64,000 nucleotides of DNA from Polaromonas sp. (GTDB taxonomy: Bacteria; Pseudomonadota; Gammaproteobacteria; Burkholderiales; Burkholderiaceae_C), in assembly GCF_029945895.1 (NCBI RefSeq), contig NZ_JAQSDL010000008.1, positions 1 to 64,000 of the forward strand. Reading direction: 5' to 3'. Positions 46,883 through 56,300 of this stretch are shown in pieces. A program made the position numbers and the translations under genes. Under the pieces are notes generated by a model. It worked only from the letters and a program-made list of their open reading frames with translations, searched no databases and was not told the DNA's origin. Position 1 is the stretch's first letter, and every line of letters starts with the position of its first letter.

Positions 46883-48013
46883 CGGGGCAGTGGCAGTGGC
46901 AGGAACCGCAGCCAGCTGGACCGTGTCGCCATCGGCCAGAAACGCAGCGCCCACCGCGACATAACGCTCCTCGGGTTTGGCGCCCTGCACAATTTCCACC
47001 GCATCGCCGAGGCGGCGGCCGGTTTGCAGCTTCACCTGCACCACCTTGTTGTCGGGCTCAATCCGCATCGCGTAGCTGAAGCCGTCGCGCAGCACCAGCG
47101 CCTGCTGCGGCAGCGTCAGCGCATTGACAGAGCCCAGCGCAAATTCGCCCTGGGCGTACATCCCGGCTTTGACCCCCGGGTTGCGCGGCAGATCGACATA
47201 GACCAGCGCATTGCGTGTCAGCGGGTCCACCGTGGGTGCCACCATGCGAACCGTGCCCCTGACTTTCTCGCCGCTGGCGGCAGTCACCAGCGCGGTGGCG
47301 CCTGGCTTGATGCGGGTGACTTCGTTGCTGGTGACCTCTGCGCGCCACTCCAGCCGGCCGCCGCGTATCAGGCGAAACAGCTCGGTGCCGCTGCCGACCA
47401 CGGCGCCCACGGTGGCGCTGCGGGCAGAAATCACGCCGCTGTCGGGCGCGACCACCCGTGTGTTGTTGCCGCGCAGTTGCTGGGCGTCGAGCACCGCCTG
47501 GGCGGCGGCCACACGCGCTTTGGCGGTCTGCTCGGCCGTGGTGTACTGGTTGATCTGCTGCGTGCTCAGCGCGCCGGAGTCTTGCAGCGTGCGCGCGCGC
47601 GCGGCGTTGCTGGCGGCATCGAGGGCCGTGGCTTGCGCCTCGACCAGGCTGGCGCGGGCTTGCGCCACATCGGCCTGCACGCTGTCGCCCGAAAACCGGG
47701 CCAGCAGCTGCCCGGCCTGGACCGTGTCGCCGACATTGACCAGCACCTGCGTCAGGCGCAGGCCGCTGGACTCCGAGCCAATCACCGCCTCCTGCCAGGC
47801 GACGATGTTGCCGTTGGCATTGAGCGTGATTGGCAGACTGGTGGGGGTGGGTTGCGCCACCGACACGGTGAGCGCCGGTTTGACGCTGCTTTTGCCCGTG
47901 TTTTTGGCGGTGGCGGCCGGCTCACCCGAGGGCCACAGGAAGTAGGCGGCGACGGCCAGGGCGGCCACGGCGGCGGTGATCAGCAGGGCCGGCTTGAGTC
48001 TGGGATGGTTCAT
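46829..48013 (-). CDS. RND efflux periplasmic adaptor (membrane-fusion protein)
   Basis: A 394-residue adaptor linking the RND pump to the outer-membrane channel. The N-terminal helix LLITAAVAALAVAAYFLW (about residues 10-28) acts as an anchor. A lipoyl half-motif lies around NIVAWQEAVIGSESSGLRL and VGDTVQAGQLLARF (about 70-110), with a coiled-coil hairpin (about 112-185, QADVAQARASLVEAQATALD...) and the beta-barrel domain RIKPGATALVTAASGEKVRGTV (about 245-270). The C-terminal dozen residues come from a family-B repeat. Spacing to the OMF gene is 62 bp. Confidence 0.94.
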   Translation of the reverse strand: MNHPRLKPALLITAAVAALAVAAYFLWPSGEPAATAKNTGKSSVKPALTVSVAQPTPTSLPITLNANGNIVAWQEAVIGSESSGLRLTQVLVNVGDTVQAGQLLARFSGDSVQADVAQARASLVEAQATALDAASNAARARTLQDSGALSTQQINQYTTAEQTAKARVAAAQAVLDAQQLRGNNTRVVAPDSGVISARSATVGAVVGSGTELFRLIRGGRLEWRAEVTSNEVTRIKPGATALVTAASGEKVRGTVRMVAPTVDPLTRNALVYVDLPRNPGVKAGMYAQGEFALGSVNALTLPQQALVLRDGFSYAMRIEPDNKVVQVKLQTGRRLGDAVEIVQGAKPEERYVAVGAAFLADGDTVQLAAVPATATAPEPNKASAQTGTAPAATK

Positions 48014-48075
48014 GGTGATGGATCAGTCAAACGGGGAAAACAGCACAGGAAAAGGGCGGGGTGCGGGGCTGCGGC

Positions 48076-49572
48076 TTAGGGCGCAGCGGCCGCGGTGGGT
48101 GTTGGGGCGGGCGCGCTGGGAACGCTGGTCCTTGCGGGGCCGTCAAGCGCGGGTGTCCAGCCGCCGCCCATGGCACGGTACAGCGCCACCCAGGCCGCGA
48201 GGCGCTCGCGCTGAAGTGTGATCAGCGCGGTTTCTGCCGAGAGCTGGACGCGCCGGGCGTCTTCCAGCTCCACCAGACTGGCCAGGCCGTTGCGATAGCG
48301 TGCCTCGGTGCCGGTGAAGGAGGAGCGGTAGCCGGCCCTTGCCGTTTGCGCGTCGCCCTCGCGTGCGGCGGTGCTCTGCAGCGTGACCAGGGCTTCCTCG
48401 ACCTCGCGCACGGCTTGCCGCACCCGCGCGCGGTACAGCGCGGCCGCTTCCTCGTAACGCGCCTGCGCCGCATCGACATCGGCCGCGCGGCGGCCCCCGT
48501 CAAACAGCGGCAAGGTCAGGGCCAGCGGCCCGATCGACCAGGTGTCGAGGGTGGTGGTGACGCCGCCGGCGCGAAAACGCGCGCTGCCGACGGAGCCGCT
48601 CAGGCTCAGGCGCGGGTAACGCTCGGCCTGGGCGCTGCCCACGTCGGCGCTGGCGGCCGCGACATCGCGCTCGGCGCTGAACACATCGGGGCGCTGCGCG
48701 AGGGCAGTGGCGGGCACATTTGCTACCAAAAACATAGCTGGCTGCGCTGGCAGATCGGGGGCTTTAGCCTCTTTTTGCCTTATATCGGGCTCGGCCAGGC
48801 CAGTCAGCGCCACCAGTGCCTTCAGGTCGAGCTCGCATTGGGCGCGCTGCTGCGTGGCCCGGCCGCTGGCTTCGGCCGCACTGGCGCGTGCCAGTGCGTC
48901 GGTGGCCGGCGCGGTGAACCCGGCGCCAGTGCTCAGCCCTGACAGGCGCGCCGTTTCGCCGCGCGAGGTGGCGTCCGATTGTGTGACGGCAACCAGCTGG
49001 CGGCAGGTGCGCAGGCTGTAGTACTGGTTGGCGACCTCGGCTGCCACGGACACCCGGGCATCGTGCCATTGCGCCCGGGCGCCGGCCAGGCGTTCGCCGG
49101 CGGCGTCACGGCCGGCCCGCCGGCCCCCGAACACGTCGATTTCCCAGCTCGCCTGCAGGCCGGCCTGCGTGGTGGTGGTGACCGGCGCCGGGCCAGGCCC
49201 GGTGGGCTGCTGTGAGCGGCCCCGGCTGGCACTGGCCGACGCATCGAGCGAGGGCAGCAGGGCCGCGCCGGCGGTCACACGAGCGGCGCGGGCCTGTTCG
49301 ATGCGGGAGCGCGCCGTGGCCACGGTCGGGCTCACCGCCTGGGCGGCGGCGATCAGTTCGACCAGCAGGGGGTCGCCCTGCTGCTGCCACCACTGGCTCA
49401 GATCGGTCAGGGCGCCGTTGTGCGGCAGGCCGGCGCTGCCGGCTTGCGCAGGCAAGGGGGCAAACCATTGCGAGGGGCTGTCGGCAGAAACGGCTGCCGG
49501 GGGGCTTTGCAGTGCGCAGGCACCCAGCAGCAGGGGCGCCAGCGTCAAGGCGATTCGCAGGACAGGATTCAT
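48076..49572 (-). CDS. Outer-membrane efflux lipoprotein (OprM/NodT type)
   Basis: A 498-residue TolC-superfamily channel. Signal peptide with lipobox LLGAC (cysteine near residue 18). Repeated alpha-barrel hairpins: VSPTVATARSRIEQARAARVTAGAALLPSLDASASASRG and a second half with AERDVAAASADVGSAQAERYPRLSLSGSVG. Residues about 264-285 (RQKEAKAPDLPAQPAMFLVANVP) are encoded by a family-B repeat inserted in frame between the two halves. The start at 49572 (ATGA overlap with tetR) is used; the open frame continues upstream but only antisense to tetR. Confidence 0.93.
   Translation of the reverse strand: MNPVLRIALTLAPLLLGACALQSPPAAVSADSPSQWFAPLPAQAGSAGLPHNGALTDLSQWWQQQGDPLLVELIAAAQAVSPTVATARSRIEQARAARVTAGAALLPSLDASASASRGRSQQPTGPGPAPVTTTTQAGLQASWEIDVFGGRRAGRDAAGERLAGARAQWHDARVSVAAEVANQYYSLRTCRQLVAVTQSDATSRGETARLSGLSTGAGFTAPATDALARASAAEASGRATQQRAQCELDLKALVALTGLAEPDIRQKEAKAPDLPAQPAMFLVANVPATALAQRPDVFSAERDVAAASADVGSAQAERYPRLSLSGSVGSARFRAGGVTTTLDTWSIGPLALTLPLFDGGRRAADVDAAQARYEEAAALYRARVRQAVREVEEALVTLQSTAAREGDAQTARAGYRSSFTGTEARYRNGLASLVELEDARRVQLSAETALITLQRERLAAWVALYRAMGGGWTPALDGPARTSVPSAPAPTPTAAAAP
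48718..48780 (+). repeat. Family-B element inside the efflux channel gene
   Basis: TTTGCTACCAAAAACATAGC...GGGGGCTTTAGCCTCTTTTTG. Same orientation relative to gene sense as the intergenic copies; the frame stays open through it. Confidence 0.7.
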
Positions 49573-50282
49573 GGCTTGTTCTTCTTGAGGGGGGGCAGGG
49601 TAGCGCGCCGCGTGCGCTCGACCGACACCATGGCTTCCGCGAAGTCCACCATGCGGTCGGCAAACAGGTCGATGGCTTTGGGCGAGGCAATCAGTTGCGG
49701 CCGCACCGCCTGCATCACGTCGTGACTGACATACATCTGCATCGCCAGCCCGGTGATGGAAAAAGCCAGCCGCTGCAGGTCGTCGTCGGCTTTGGGGACA
49801 CCCAGATGACGACACAACACCTCGACCAGCGCCGCATGCGCCGGCTTGATATGGCTGTCCATCTGCTCGGCCCACAGGCCAGTCGGCTCCAGCATTTCAC
49901 GAAAGTGCAGGCGGGTGAACTGGCGCGCCAGTTCGCCCTGTTTGAGCGGCTGCAGAAACCCCGAAACAAAGCCGCCGAGCGCCTCGCGCAGGCTCAGGTG
50001 GGCCGGTTGATAGCGTGAAATATCGTCACACGGCTTGCCCAGTGGCTCGGTGAACACGGCCTTGTACAGCCCCGCCTTGTCGCCGAAGTAGTAGCTGATG
50101 GCTGCAAGGTTCACTCCCGCGGCCTGCGCAATTTCGCGCGTCGATGTCTTGGCAAAGCCTCTTTCGGCGAACAGCCTGAGCGCGGCCAGCAGCAGGTGGG
50201 CGCGGGCCTCGGCACCGTCGGCGCGCTGTTTGCGGGCTTCGTGGCCAGTAGCCGGGGGCCGGACAGGCAGGGAGGGTTTCAT
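49569..50282 (-). CDS. TetR/AcrR-family repressor of the efflux operon
   Basis: A 237-residue repressor. The N-terminal helix-turn-helix ALRLFAERGFAKTSTREIAQAAGVNLAAISYYFGDKAGLYKAVF (about residues 33-76) is textbook TetR; the C-terminal domain resembles the CerR (DUF1956) type. It is the promoter-proximal gene of the efflux operon and its stop overlaps the channel gene, so it likely controls its own operon. A perfect 8-bp-arm inverted repeat lies 18 bp upstream of the start (50301-50320). Confidence 0.95.
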   Translation of the reverse strand: MKPSLPVRPPATGHEARKQRADGAEARAHLLLAALRLFAERGFAKTSTREIAQAAGVNLAAISYYFGDKAGLYKAVFTEPLGKPCDDISRYQPAHLSLREALGGFVSGFLQPLKQGELARQFTRLHFREMLEPTGLWAEQMDSHIKPAHAALVEVLCRHLGVPKADDDLQRLAFSITGLAMQMYVSHDVMQAVRPQLIASPKAIDLFADRMVDFAEAMVSVERTRRATLPPLKKNKP

Positions 50283-50300
50283 GCGGATGATTGGACCACA

Positions 50301-50320
50301 TAAATCAAACGATTGATTTA
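50301..50320. promoter_or_regulatory. Inverted-repeat operator for the TetR-type gene
   Basis: TAAATCAA-ACGA-TTGATTTA, perfect 8-bp arms, with a smaller AAACA-AC-TGTTT at 50325-50336. Position and symmetry fit a TetR-family operator over the efflux operon promoter. Confidence 0.7.
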
Positions 50321-50356
50321 ATTAAAACAACTGTTTCAATTTGATGCACGACCGGA

Positions 50357-50383
50357 CACTCCCGGAGCCCTGCCCCGGGAGTG
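50357..50383 (-). terminator. Strong hairpin downstream of glnE
   Basis: CACTCCCGG-AGCCCTGCC-CCGGGAGTG, perfect 9-bp GC-rich stem, extended by GGACA/TGTCC with bulges. It lies between the glnE stop and the tetR operator. No T-run on the glnE sense strand, so it is at best an atypical terminator. Confidence 0.4.
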
Positions 50384-50418
50384 CCTGTCCGCGGGAAATC
50401 CGCTGTCTGCAGAGACGC

Positions 50419-53328
50419 TCAGGCGCTGGCGCGGGGCGCGCCGGCTTCGAACACCGTGCGCCACACCGCCAGGATGGCATCGCGTTCGGCCTGCAACGCC
50501 GACGGCGCGACCTGGGTCGGCTCTTCATTGAGCCGCGCCTGATGCTGCACCCGGCGCAACGCGCGGTAGGCGCGGGCCGCCGCCTGGCCCTGGCCGGCCG
50601 GAAGCAGGCCGGCGGCCTCGGCGCGCTGCAGCAGCGCGATGTTGCCCACATTGTCGGCAAGCTCGGGGTGGCTGCGCGACTGCGACAAGACCAGGAACTG
50701 CACGACAAACTCGGCGTCCACCATGCCGCCGTGGCTGTGCTTCACGTCGAATTTTTCCCCGGTTTTTTCACCTTTGATCGGATGGGCGGCGCGCACTTTC
50801 CCGCGCATGGCCACGATCTCGCTGCTGAGTGCCGGAATGTCGCGCGCGGCGCTGATCACGGCCAGCCGGACGGCGTCAAAACGCCGGCGCAGGGAGTCGC
50901 TGCCCTGGACAAAACGGGCGCGCGTGATGGCCTGGTGTTCCCAGGTCCAGGCGGTGTTGCTGCCGCGCTGCTGCTGGTAATTGGCATAGGCCTCGAAACG
51001 CGTGACCAGCAGCCCCGAGTTGCCGTTCGGCCGCAAGGCGGTGTCGATCTCGAACAGGTCGCCCTCGCCGGTCTTGATGGTCAGCCAGTTGATCAGCTTG
51101 CGCACAAACGCGGCATACACCTCGGAGGCCCGCTCGTCTTCGTCGTCGTAGACGAACACGATGTCCAGGTCGCTGCCGTAGCCCAGCTCCTTGCCGCCCA
51201 GCTTGCCGTAGGCAATGATGGCGAACTGCGGTGTCTCGCGGTGGCGGTTTTTCAGTCGCTGCCAGCACCAGTCGGTGGTGACCTTGAGTACGGCTTCGGC
51301 CAGGGCGCTGAGGTCGTCGGCGACCTGCTCGACCGTGAGTTGACCTTCGACGTCGCGCGCCAGCGTGCGGAACAGCTCGGCATGGTGCGCACGGCGCAAC
51401 AGGTTCAGGCAGCTCTCCTCGTCGTCCTCACCGGTGCGGCGCAAGGCGGCCAGCCGCTGCTGCAGTTCCTGCATGAAGGCGGCGGCGTCAAAGCGTTCAT
51501 GCAGCATGGCGTCGCTGGCCAGTTCGTCGATCACACCCGGGTGCTGCAGCAGGTAACGCGCCGGCCATCTGGCCGCGCCCAGCAGGCGCAGCAGGCGCTC
51601 ATGCACAGCGGGACGCTCCACCAGCAGCGCCAGATAACTCTCCCGGCGCAGCAGCGGTTCAATCCAGTCGACGAGGCGCACCGCTGCTTCCTCGCCAACC
51701 TTGTCTTCGAGCAGCCACTGGGCGGTGCGCTGCACCAGCCGCATCAGGCGCGTCTTGGCGTCGTCGCGCAGCCCCAGCACGCGCGGGTGCTCGCGCCACA
51801 GCTCCAGCCGGGCGCGGAATTTGGCGGGCCAGTTTTCCGGGAGTTTTTCCAGCAGCTCGTCGAGGTTTTGCGGCGCGGCCGGGTTCGACTTGCCGCAGCC
51901 CTTGCAGTCGCTTTTCTGGCCCAGCAGCGTGTCGAACTCCTGGGCAACCAGCTCCCGGTGGGTGTCCAGATCGCTCAGAAACGGGCAGCAACTGCTGTAG
52001 CCCAGGGTCTGGGCAATCCAGGCCAGGTCGTCATCGCGCGTTGGCAACACATGGGTCTGCTGGTCGTCGAGGTACTGGATGCGGTGCTCGACCCGGCGCA
52101 GGAAATCATAGGCCCGCATCAGCGCCTCGGCCGTGGCCTGCGCCATCAGCCCGGCGCTGGCCACACGCTGCAACGCGTCGACGGTCGGGCGGGTGCGCAG
52201 CTCGGGGAACTGCCCGCCGCGCACGACCTGCAGCAGTTGCACGGTAAATTCAATCTCGCGGATGCCGCCGCGCGACATCTTCACGTCGTTGGCGCGCTCG
52301 GGGTGGCCCGCGGCCCGTTTGGCGGCGTGCTCGCGGATCTGCCGGTGCAGGATGCGCAGCGCGTCGAACACGTTGTAGTCGAGGTAGCGCCGGAAGACGA
52401 AGGGCAGCACAGGCCCGCGCATGGCCTGGGCCGAGCCATTCTGGATACATTCCAGCGGCGCCACCACCCGGCTCTTGAGCCAGGCAAAACGCTCCCATTC
52501 GCGCCCCTGGACCTGGAAGTATTCCTCGAGCGCGCCCAGCGAGACGGCAGCCGGGCCCGAGTTGCCATTGGGCCGCAGGGCCAGGTCCACGCGAAACACA
52601 AAACCGTGTTCGGTGGCCTCGCCAATCAGGTTGTAGATGGCCTTGACCTGCTGCGCAAAATATTCATGGTTGGAAATGACGCCCCGCCCATCGGCCCGGC
52701 CGGCGGTCTCGCCATCGTGGTCATAGACGTAGATCAGGTCGATGTCGCTGGAGACATTGAGCTCCCTGGCGCCGAGCTTGCCCATGCCGATCACCCACAG
52801 CTGGGCGCGCTGCCCGACCGGGGCGCCCGGCATGTCGAGTGCCTGGGGTACGCCATGCAGCGCGTCCAGCGGTTTGCGTGACTCGCAGATGGCGATGTCC
52901 AGCGCCAGCTCGGCGAGCTCCGTCATGGCGCGTGTCACCACTGCCAGAGGAAAGCCCGTAGCGCTCAAGGTAGGCGCGGGGTCCCCATCAGCCGGGGCTG
53001 CGGAACCGGCCTCGCCGGGCCACAGGCGCAGCGCCTCCTCGGGGGGCGGCGCAGTACGCGAAGCGACAAGAGAGTGTGCTTGATGATCACAATCAAGAAC
53101 CACCAGGCGTTCCATGACCAGCTGGCGCAACACCCGCAGGGCCGCGCCGGTGTCGAGTCCGCGCGCCTGCAGGGCGTCGAAGGTGATCTGCATGCCGGCC
53201 CGTTCGGGTGCGCCGGGGGGCAACAAGGCGAGCTCGTCGGCGTACCGCCGGCGTATGCGCTGCACAAAGCGCGAGTAGTCCGATGCCGCCAGGGGCGGGG
53301 CTGAAAGGTCGTTCGACGCCATGGACAT
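50419..53328 (-). CDS. glnE: Glutamate-ammonia-ligase adenylyltransferase / adenylyl-removase
   Basis: A 969-residue bifunctional enzyme that adds AMP to glutamine synthetase, or removes it, in response to PII and nitrogen status. The N-terminal removase domain has NVSSDIDLIYVYDHDGE (about residue 195) and the C-terminal adenylylase domain has YGSDLDIVFVYDDEDE (about 715), the two G/S-S-D-x-D nucleotidyltransferase sites; both are intact. Residues about 84-117 are encoded by a family-A repeat and have no counterpart in ordinary GlnE. The ATG at 53328 (or 53322) is chosen; the frame runs open to 55437 only antisense to yhdP. Confidence 0.96.
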   Translation of the reverse strand: MSMASNDLSAPPLAASDYSRFVQRIRRRYADELALLPPGAPERAGMQITFDALQARGLDTGAALRVLRQLVMERLVVLDCDHQAHSLVASRTAPPPEEALRLWPGEAGSAAPADGDPAPTLSATGFPLAVVTRAMTELAELALDIAICESRKPLDALHGVPQALDMPGAPVGQRAQLWVIGMGKLGARELNVSSDIDLIYVYDHDGETAGRADGRGVISNHEYFAQQVKAIYNLIGEATEHGFVFRVDLALRPNGNSGPAAVSLGALEEYFQVQGREWERFAWLKSRVVAPLECIQNGSAQAMRGPVLPFVFRRYLDYNVFDALRILHRQIREHAAKRAAGHPERANDVKMSRGGIREIEFTVQLLQVVRGGQFPELRTRPTVDALQRVASAGLMAQATAEALMRAYDFLRRVEHRIQYLDDQQTHVLPTRDDDLAWIAQTLGYSSCCPFLSDLDTHRELVAQEFDTLLGQKSDCKGCGKSNPAAPQNLDELLEKLPENWPAKFRARLELWREHPRVLGLRDDAKTRLMRLVQRTAQWLLEDKVGEEAAVRLVDWIEPLLRRESYLALLVERPAVHERLLRLLGAARWPARYLLQHPGVIDELASDAMLHERFDAAAFMQELQQRLAALRRTGEDDEESCLNLLRRAHHAELFRTLARDVEGQLTVEQVADDLSALAEAVLKVTTDWCWQRLKNRHRETPQFAIIAYGKLGGKELGYGSDLDIVFVYDDEDERASEVYAAFVRKLINWLTIKTGEGDLFEIDTALRPNGNSGLLVTRFEAYANYQQQRGSNTAWTWEHQAITRARFVQGSDSLRRRFDAVRLAVISAARDIPALSSEIVAMRGKVRAAHPIKGEKTGEKFDVKHSHGGMVDAEFVVQFLVLSQSRSHPELADNVGNIALLQRAEAAGLLPAGQGQAAARAYRALRRVQHQARLNEEPTQVAPSALQAERDAILAVWRTVFEAGAPRASA
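52989..53077 (+). repeat. Family-A element inside glnE
   Basis: GGGGCTGCGGAACCGGCCTC...GCCGGGCCACAGGCGCAGCG...CCTCCTCGGGGGGCGG...CGCGAAGCGACAAGAGAGTG aligns part by part with the intergenic copy at 29907-29993. On the glnE strand it reads through without a stop. Confidence 0.8.
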
Positions 53329-53385
53329 CAGAGGACTTCCCTGGGTTGCATTGAACGGACGGAAGCACTGAAGGTCATAATTCTC

Positions 53386-56300
53386 ATGTCCATGGATCAA
53401 ACGACACCCTCCCAGCCGGCGCTTGCCTCTCGACGTCTCAAAATTGCCGCGCTGGTTGCCCGCCTGGCCTTGGGCCTGGTGCTGGCTTTCTGGGTGCTTT
53501 TCGGCGCGGCCTGGGCCGTGCTTCACGGCTGGATTGTGCCGCGAATCGGTGAATTCCGCCCGCGCCTGGAAAGCGCAGCCAGCCAGGCCCTGGGCGTACC
53601 GGTGCGCATCGGCCAGATCACGGCCCGGCCGGGCGGGCTGATTCCGTCCTTCGAGCTTCGCGACGTGGCGCTGCTGGACGTCCAGGGGCGCGAAGCCCTG
53701 CGCCTTCCGCGCGTGCTGGCGGCCGTCTCGCCCTCCTCGCTGTGGGGGCTGGGTTTTGAGCAGCTTTACATCGACCAGCCCGAACTGGATATCCGGCGCA
53801 CGACCGACGGCAAGATCTATGTGGCCGGCCTGGATGTGTCGCGCGACCCGAACGACAACAGCAGCGCCATCGCCGACTGGGTTTTTTCGCAAACCGAATT
53901 TGTCATCCGCGGCGGCACGGTGCGCTGGACCGACGACTTGCGGCAGGCCCCGTTGCTGGCCTTGACCCAGGTGGACTGGACATTGCGCAACCCCGGCCGG
54001 CGCCATTTGATGCGCCTGGACGCGACCCCTCCGCCCGAATGGGGCGAGCGTTTCAGCCTGCGCGGCGTGTTTCGCGAGCCGCTGTGGTCGGGCGGGGCCG
54101 GGCAGTGGCGCCGCTGGGCCGGGCAGATCTACGCCGAGTTCGGGCGGGTCGATGTGTCCGAGGTCAAGCGTTACGCCAACCTGGCCAGCCTGGGCATTGA
54201 CCTGCGGGCTGGCAGCGGCGCCCTGCGCGCCTGGGCGGATGTCAGCGACGGGCAGATCACCGGCGGCACGGCCGACGTGGCCCTGCAGGAGGTGGATGCA
54301 CAGTTGGGCAAGACCCTGCAGCCGCTGGCGCTGCAGTCGGTGACTGGCCGCTTTGGCGGCCGGCAGTTTGCCAACGGCTTCGAATTTGCCACCGAGGGGC
54401 TTCAGTTTCGCACCCGCGATGGTCTGCAGTGGCCGGGTGGCAATGTGTCGCTGGTCTACACCGGTGCCGAAGGCAGAACAGCGGCGCGCGGCGAGTTCCG
54501 GGCAGACAAACTGGACCTGGCTGCACTGGCGCTGATCGCCAGCCGGCTGCCGCTGGGTGATGCAGCGCATGCCATGCTGACCTCGCTCACGCCCAGCGGC
54601 CTGGTGGACGTCGTTGAAGCGCGCTGGCAAGGGGCGCTTGACGCGCCTCTTGCGTACGCCGCCAAGGGGCGGGTGACGCAGCTCGAAGTGGCAGCCCAGG
54701 CGGCGGCCCAGGGGTCCGGTAACCGGCCCGGTGTGCGGGGTGCGGCGGTGGATTTTGACCTGACTCAGCAGGGCGGCCAGGCCAAGGTCAGGATCACCCG
54801 CGGCGAGCTGTCTTTGCCCGGCATTTTTGAAGACCCGCGCCTGCCATTTGACCAGCTCTCGACCGATGCGCAATGGAAGCTGACCGGCCCGAAAATCGAA
54901 TTGCAGCTGCGCAACCTGGTGTTTGCCAACGCCGACGCCCAGGGCACTGCGCAGGCCAGCTGGCACACCGCAGACGCACCGGCGACGGTCGCCGGTGGCG
55001 CAGCCCGTGACGGCCGCTTTCCCGGTGTGCTGGATTTGCAGGGCAGCCTCAGCCGTGGCGACGGCGGCCGGGTGCACCGCTACCTGCCTCTGATCCTGCC
55101 CGACACCGTGCGCCACTACGTGCGTGATGCGGTGACCCAGGGCGTGCTCAGCGACGTGAAGTTCAGGCTCAAGGGCAATTTGAACGACATGCCGTTTGCC
55201 GACCCGAAGCTCGGCGAGTTCCGGGTTTCCGCCAAAGTGGCCAAGGCCACCCTGGCTTATGTGCCCCGGTCGATACAGCCGCGCGACGCCAGCGCCTGGC
55301 CCGCCCTGAGCGAGCTCGATGGCGAACTGGTGTTCGACCGTGCCTCCATGCAGGTCAATGGCGCGACGGGGCGGATCGCCGGCTTTCCCGGACTGCAGGT
55401 GGTCAAGGCCAACGCCAGGATACCGGACCTCATGCACGCGGCCACGGTGCAGGTTGACGGCGAGATCAAAGGGCCACTGGCCGAGGCCGTGGCCGTCGTC
55501 AATACTTCGCCGCTGGGCGACATCACGGGCCAGGCGCTGGCCAAAACCGTGGCGACCGGGACGGCCGGCTACAAGCTTGAACTGAGCCTGCCTCTGGCCG
55601 ACCTCGGCAAGTCCCGCGTCAAAGGCAGTGTCAGCCTGGCCGGCAACGATGTGCAGTTCACGCCGGACACGCCGCCACTGACGCGTGCGAAGGCGCTGGT
55701 GAGTTTTACTGAAAGCGGCTTTGCCATCAGTGGCGGGCAGGCGCGCCTGCTGGGTGGCGATGTCCGGCTGGAGGGCGGCACACGCACGGCGCAGGCTGCG
55801 GCGGCGCGGCCCGTGGAATTTCCGGAGGCGACCGTGCTGATCCGGGCCCAGGGCACACTCAGTGCCGAGGGGCTGCGACAGGCCCGGGGGCTCGAGCTGG
55901 TGTCCCGCCTGGGCAACCGCGCCAACGGCAGTGCTGCCTACACGGCCAGCCTCGGGTTCCGGCGCGGGGCCACCGAGATCAGTGTGTCCAGCAACCTGCA
56001 GGGCATGGCCTTGAGCCTGCCGGCACCCCTGAACAAGAGCGCCGAGACCGCGCTGCCCCTGCGTTTTGACAACACGGTTGTGCGCGTCCCGGCCGGTGCA
56101 GGGCAGGCACTGCAGGACCAGCTGTCACTGACGGTGGGGCGGCTGGCGTCGGTGCAGTACCTGCGCGACATCAGCGGGCCGCAGCCGCGTGTGCTGCGCG
56201 GCAGCATTGCCGTCGGCCTGGAGTCCGGTGAAAGTGCGCCCTTGCCCGATACCGGGGTGGCCGCCAACATCAATCTCGCCAGTGTGGACATCGATGCCTG

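Noticed and set aside
50341..52881. 846-codon plus-strand frame
   Set aside because: Antisense to glnE; high GC with G/C third positions commonly leaves such shadow frames open.
53329..55437. N-terminal extension of glnE by about 700 codons
   Set aside because: It lies antisense to yhdP and lacks any GlnE similarity; the MSMASNDLSAPP start at 53328 fits the family.
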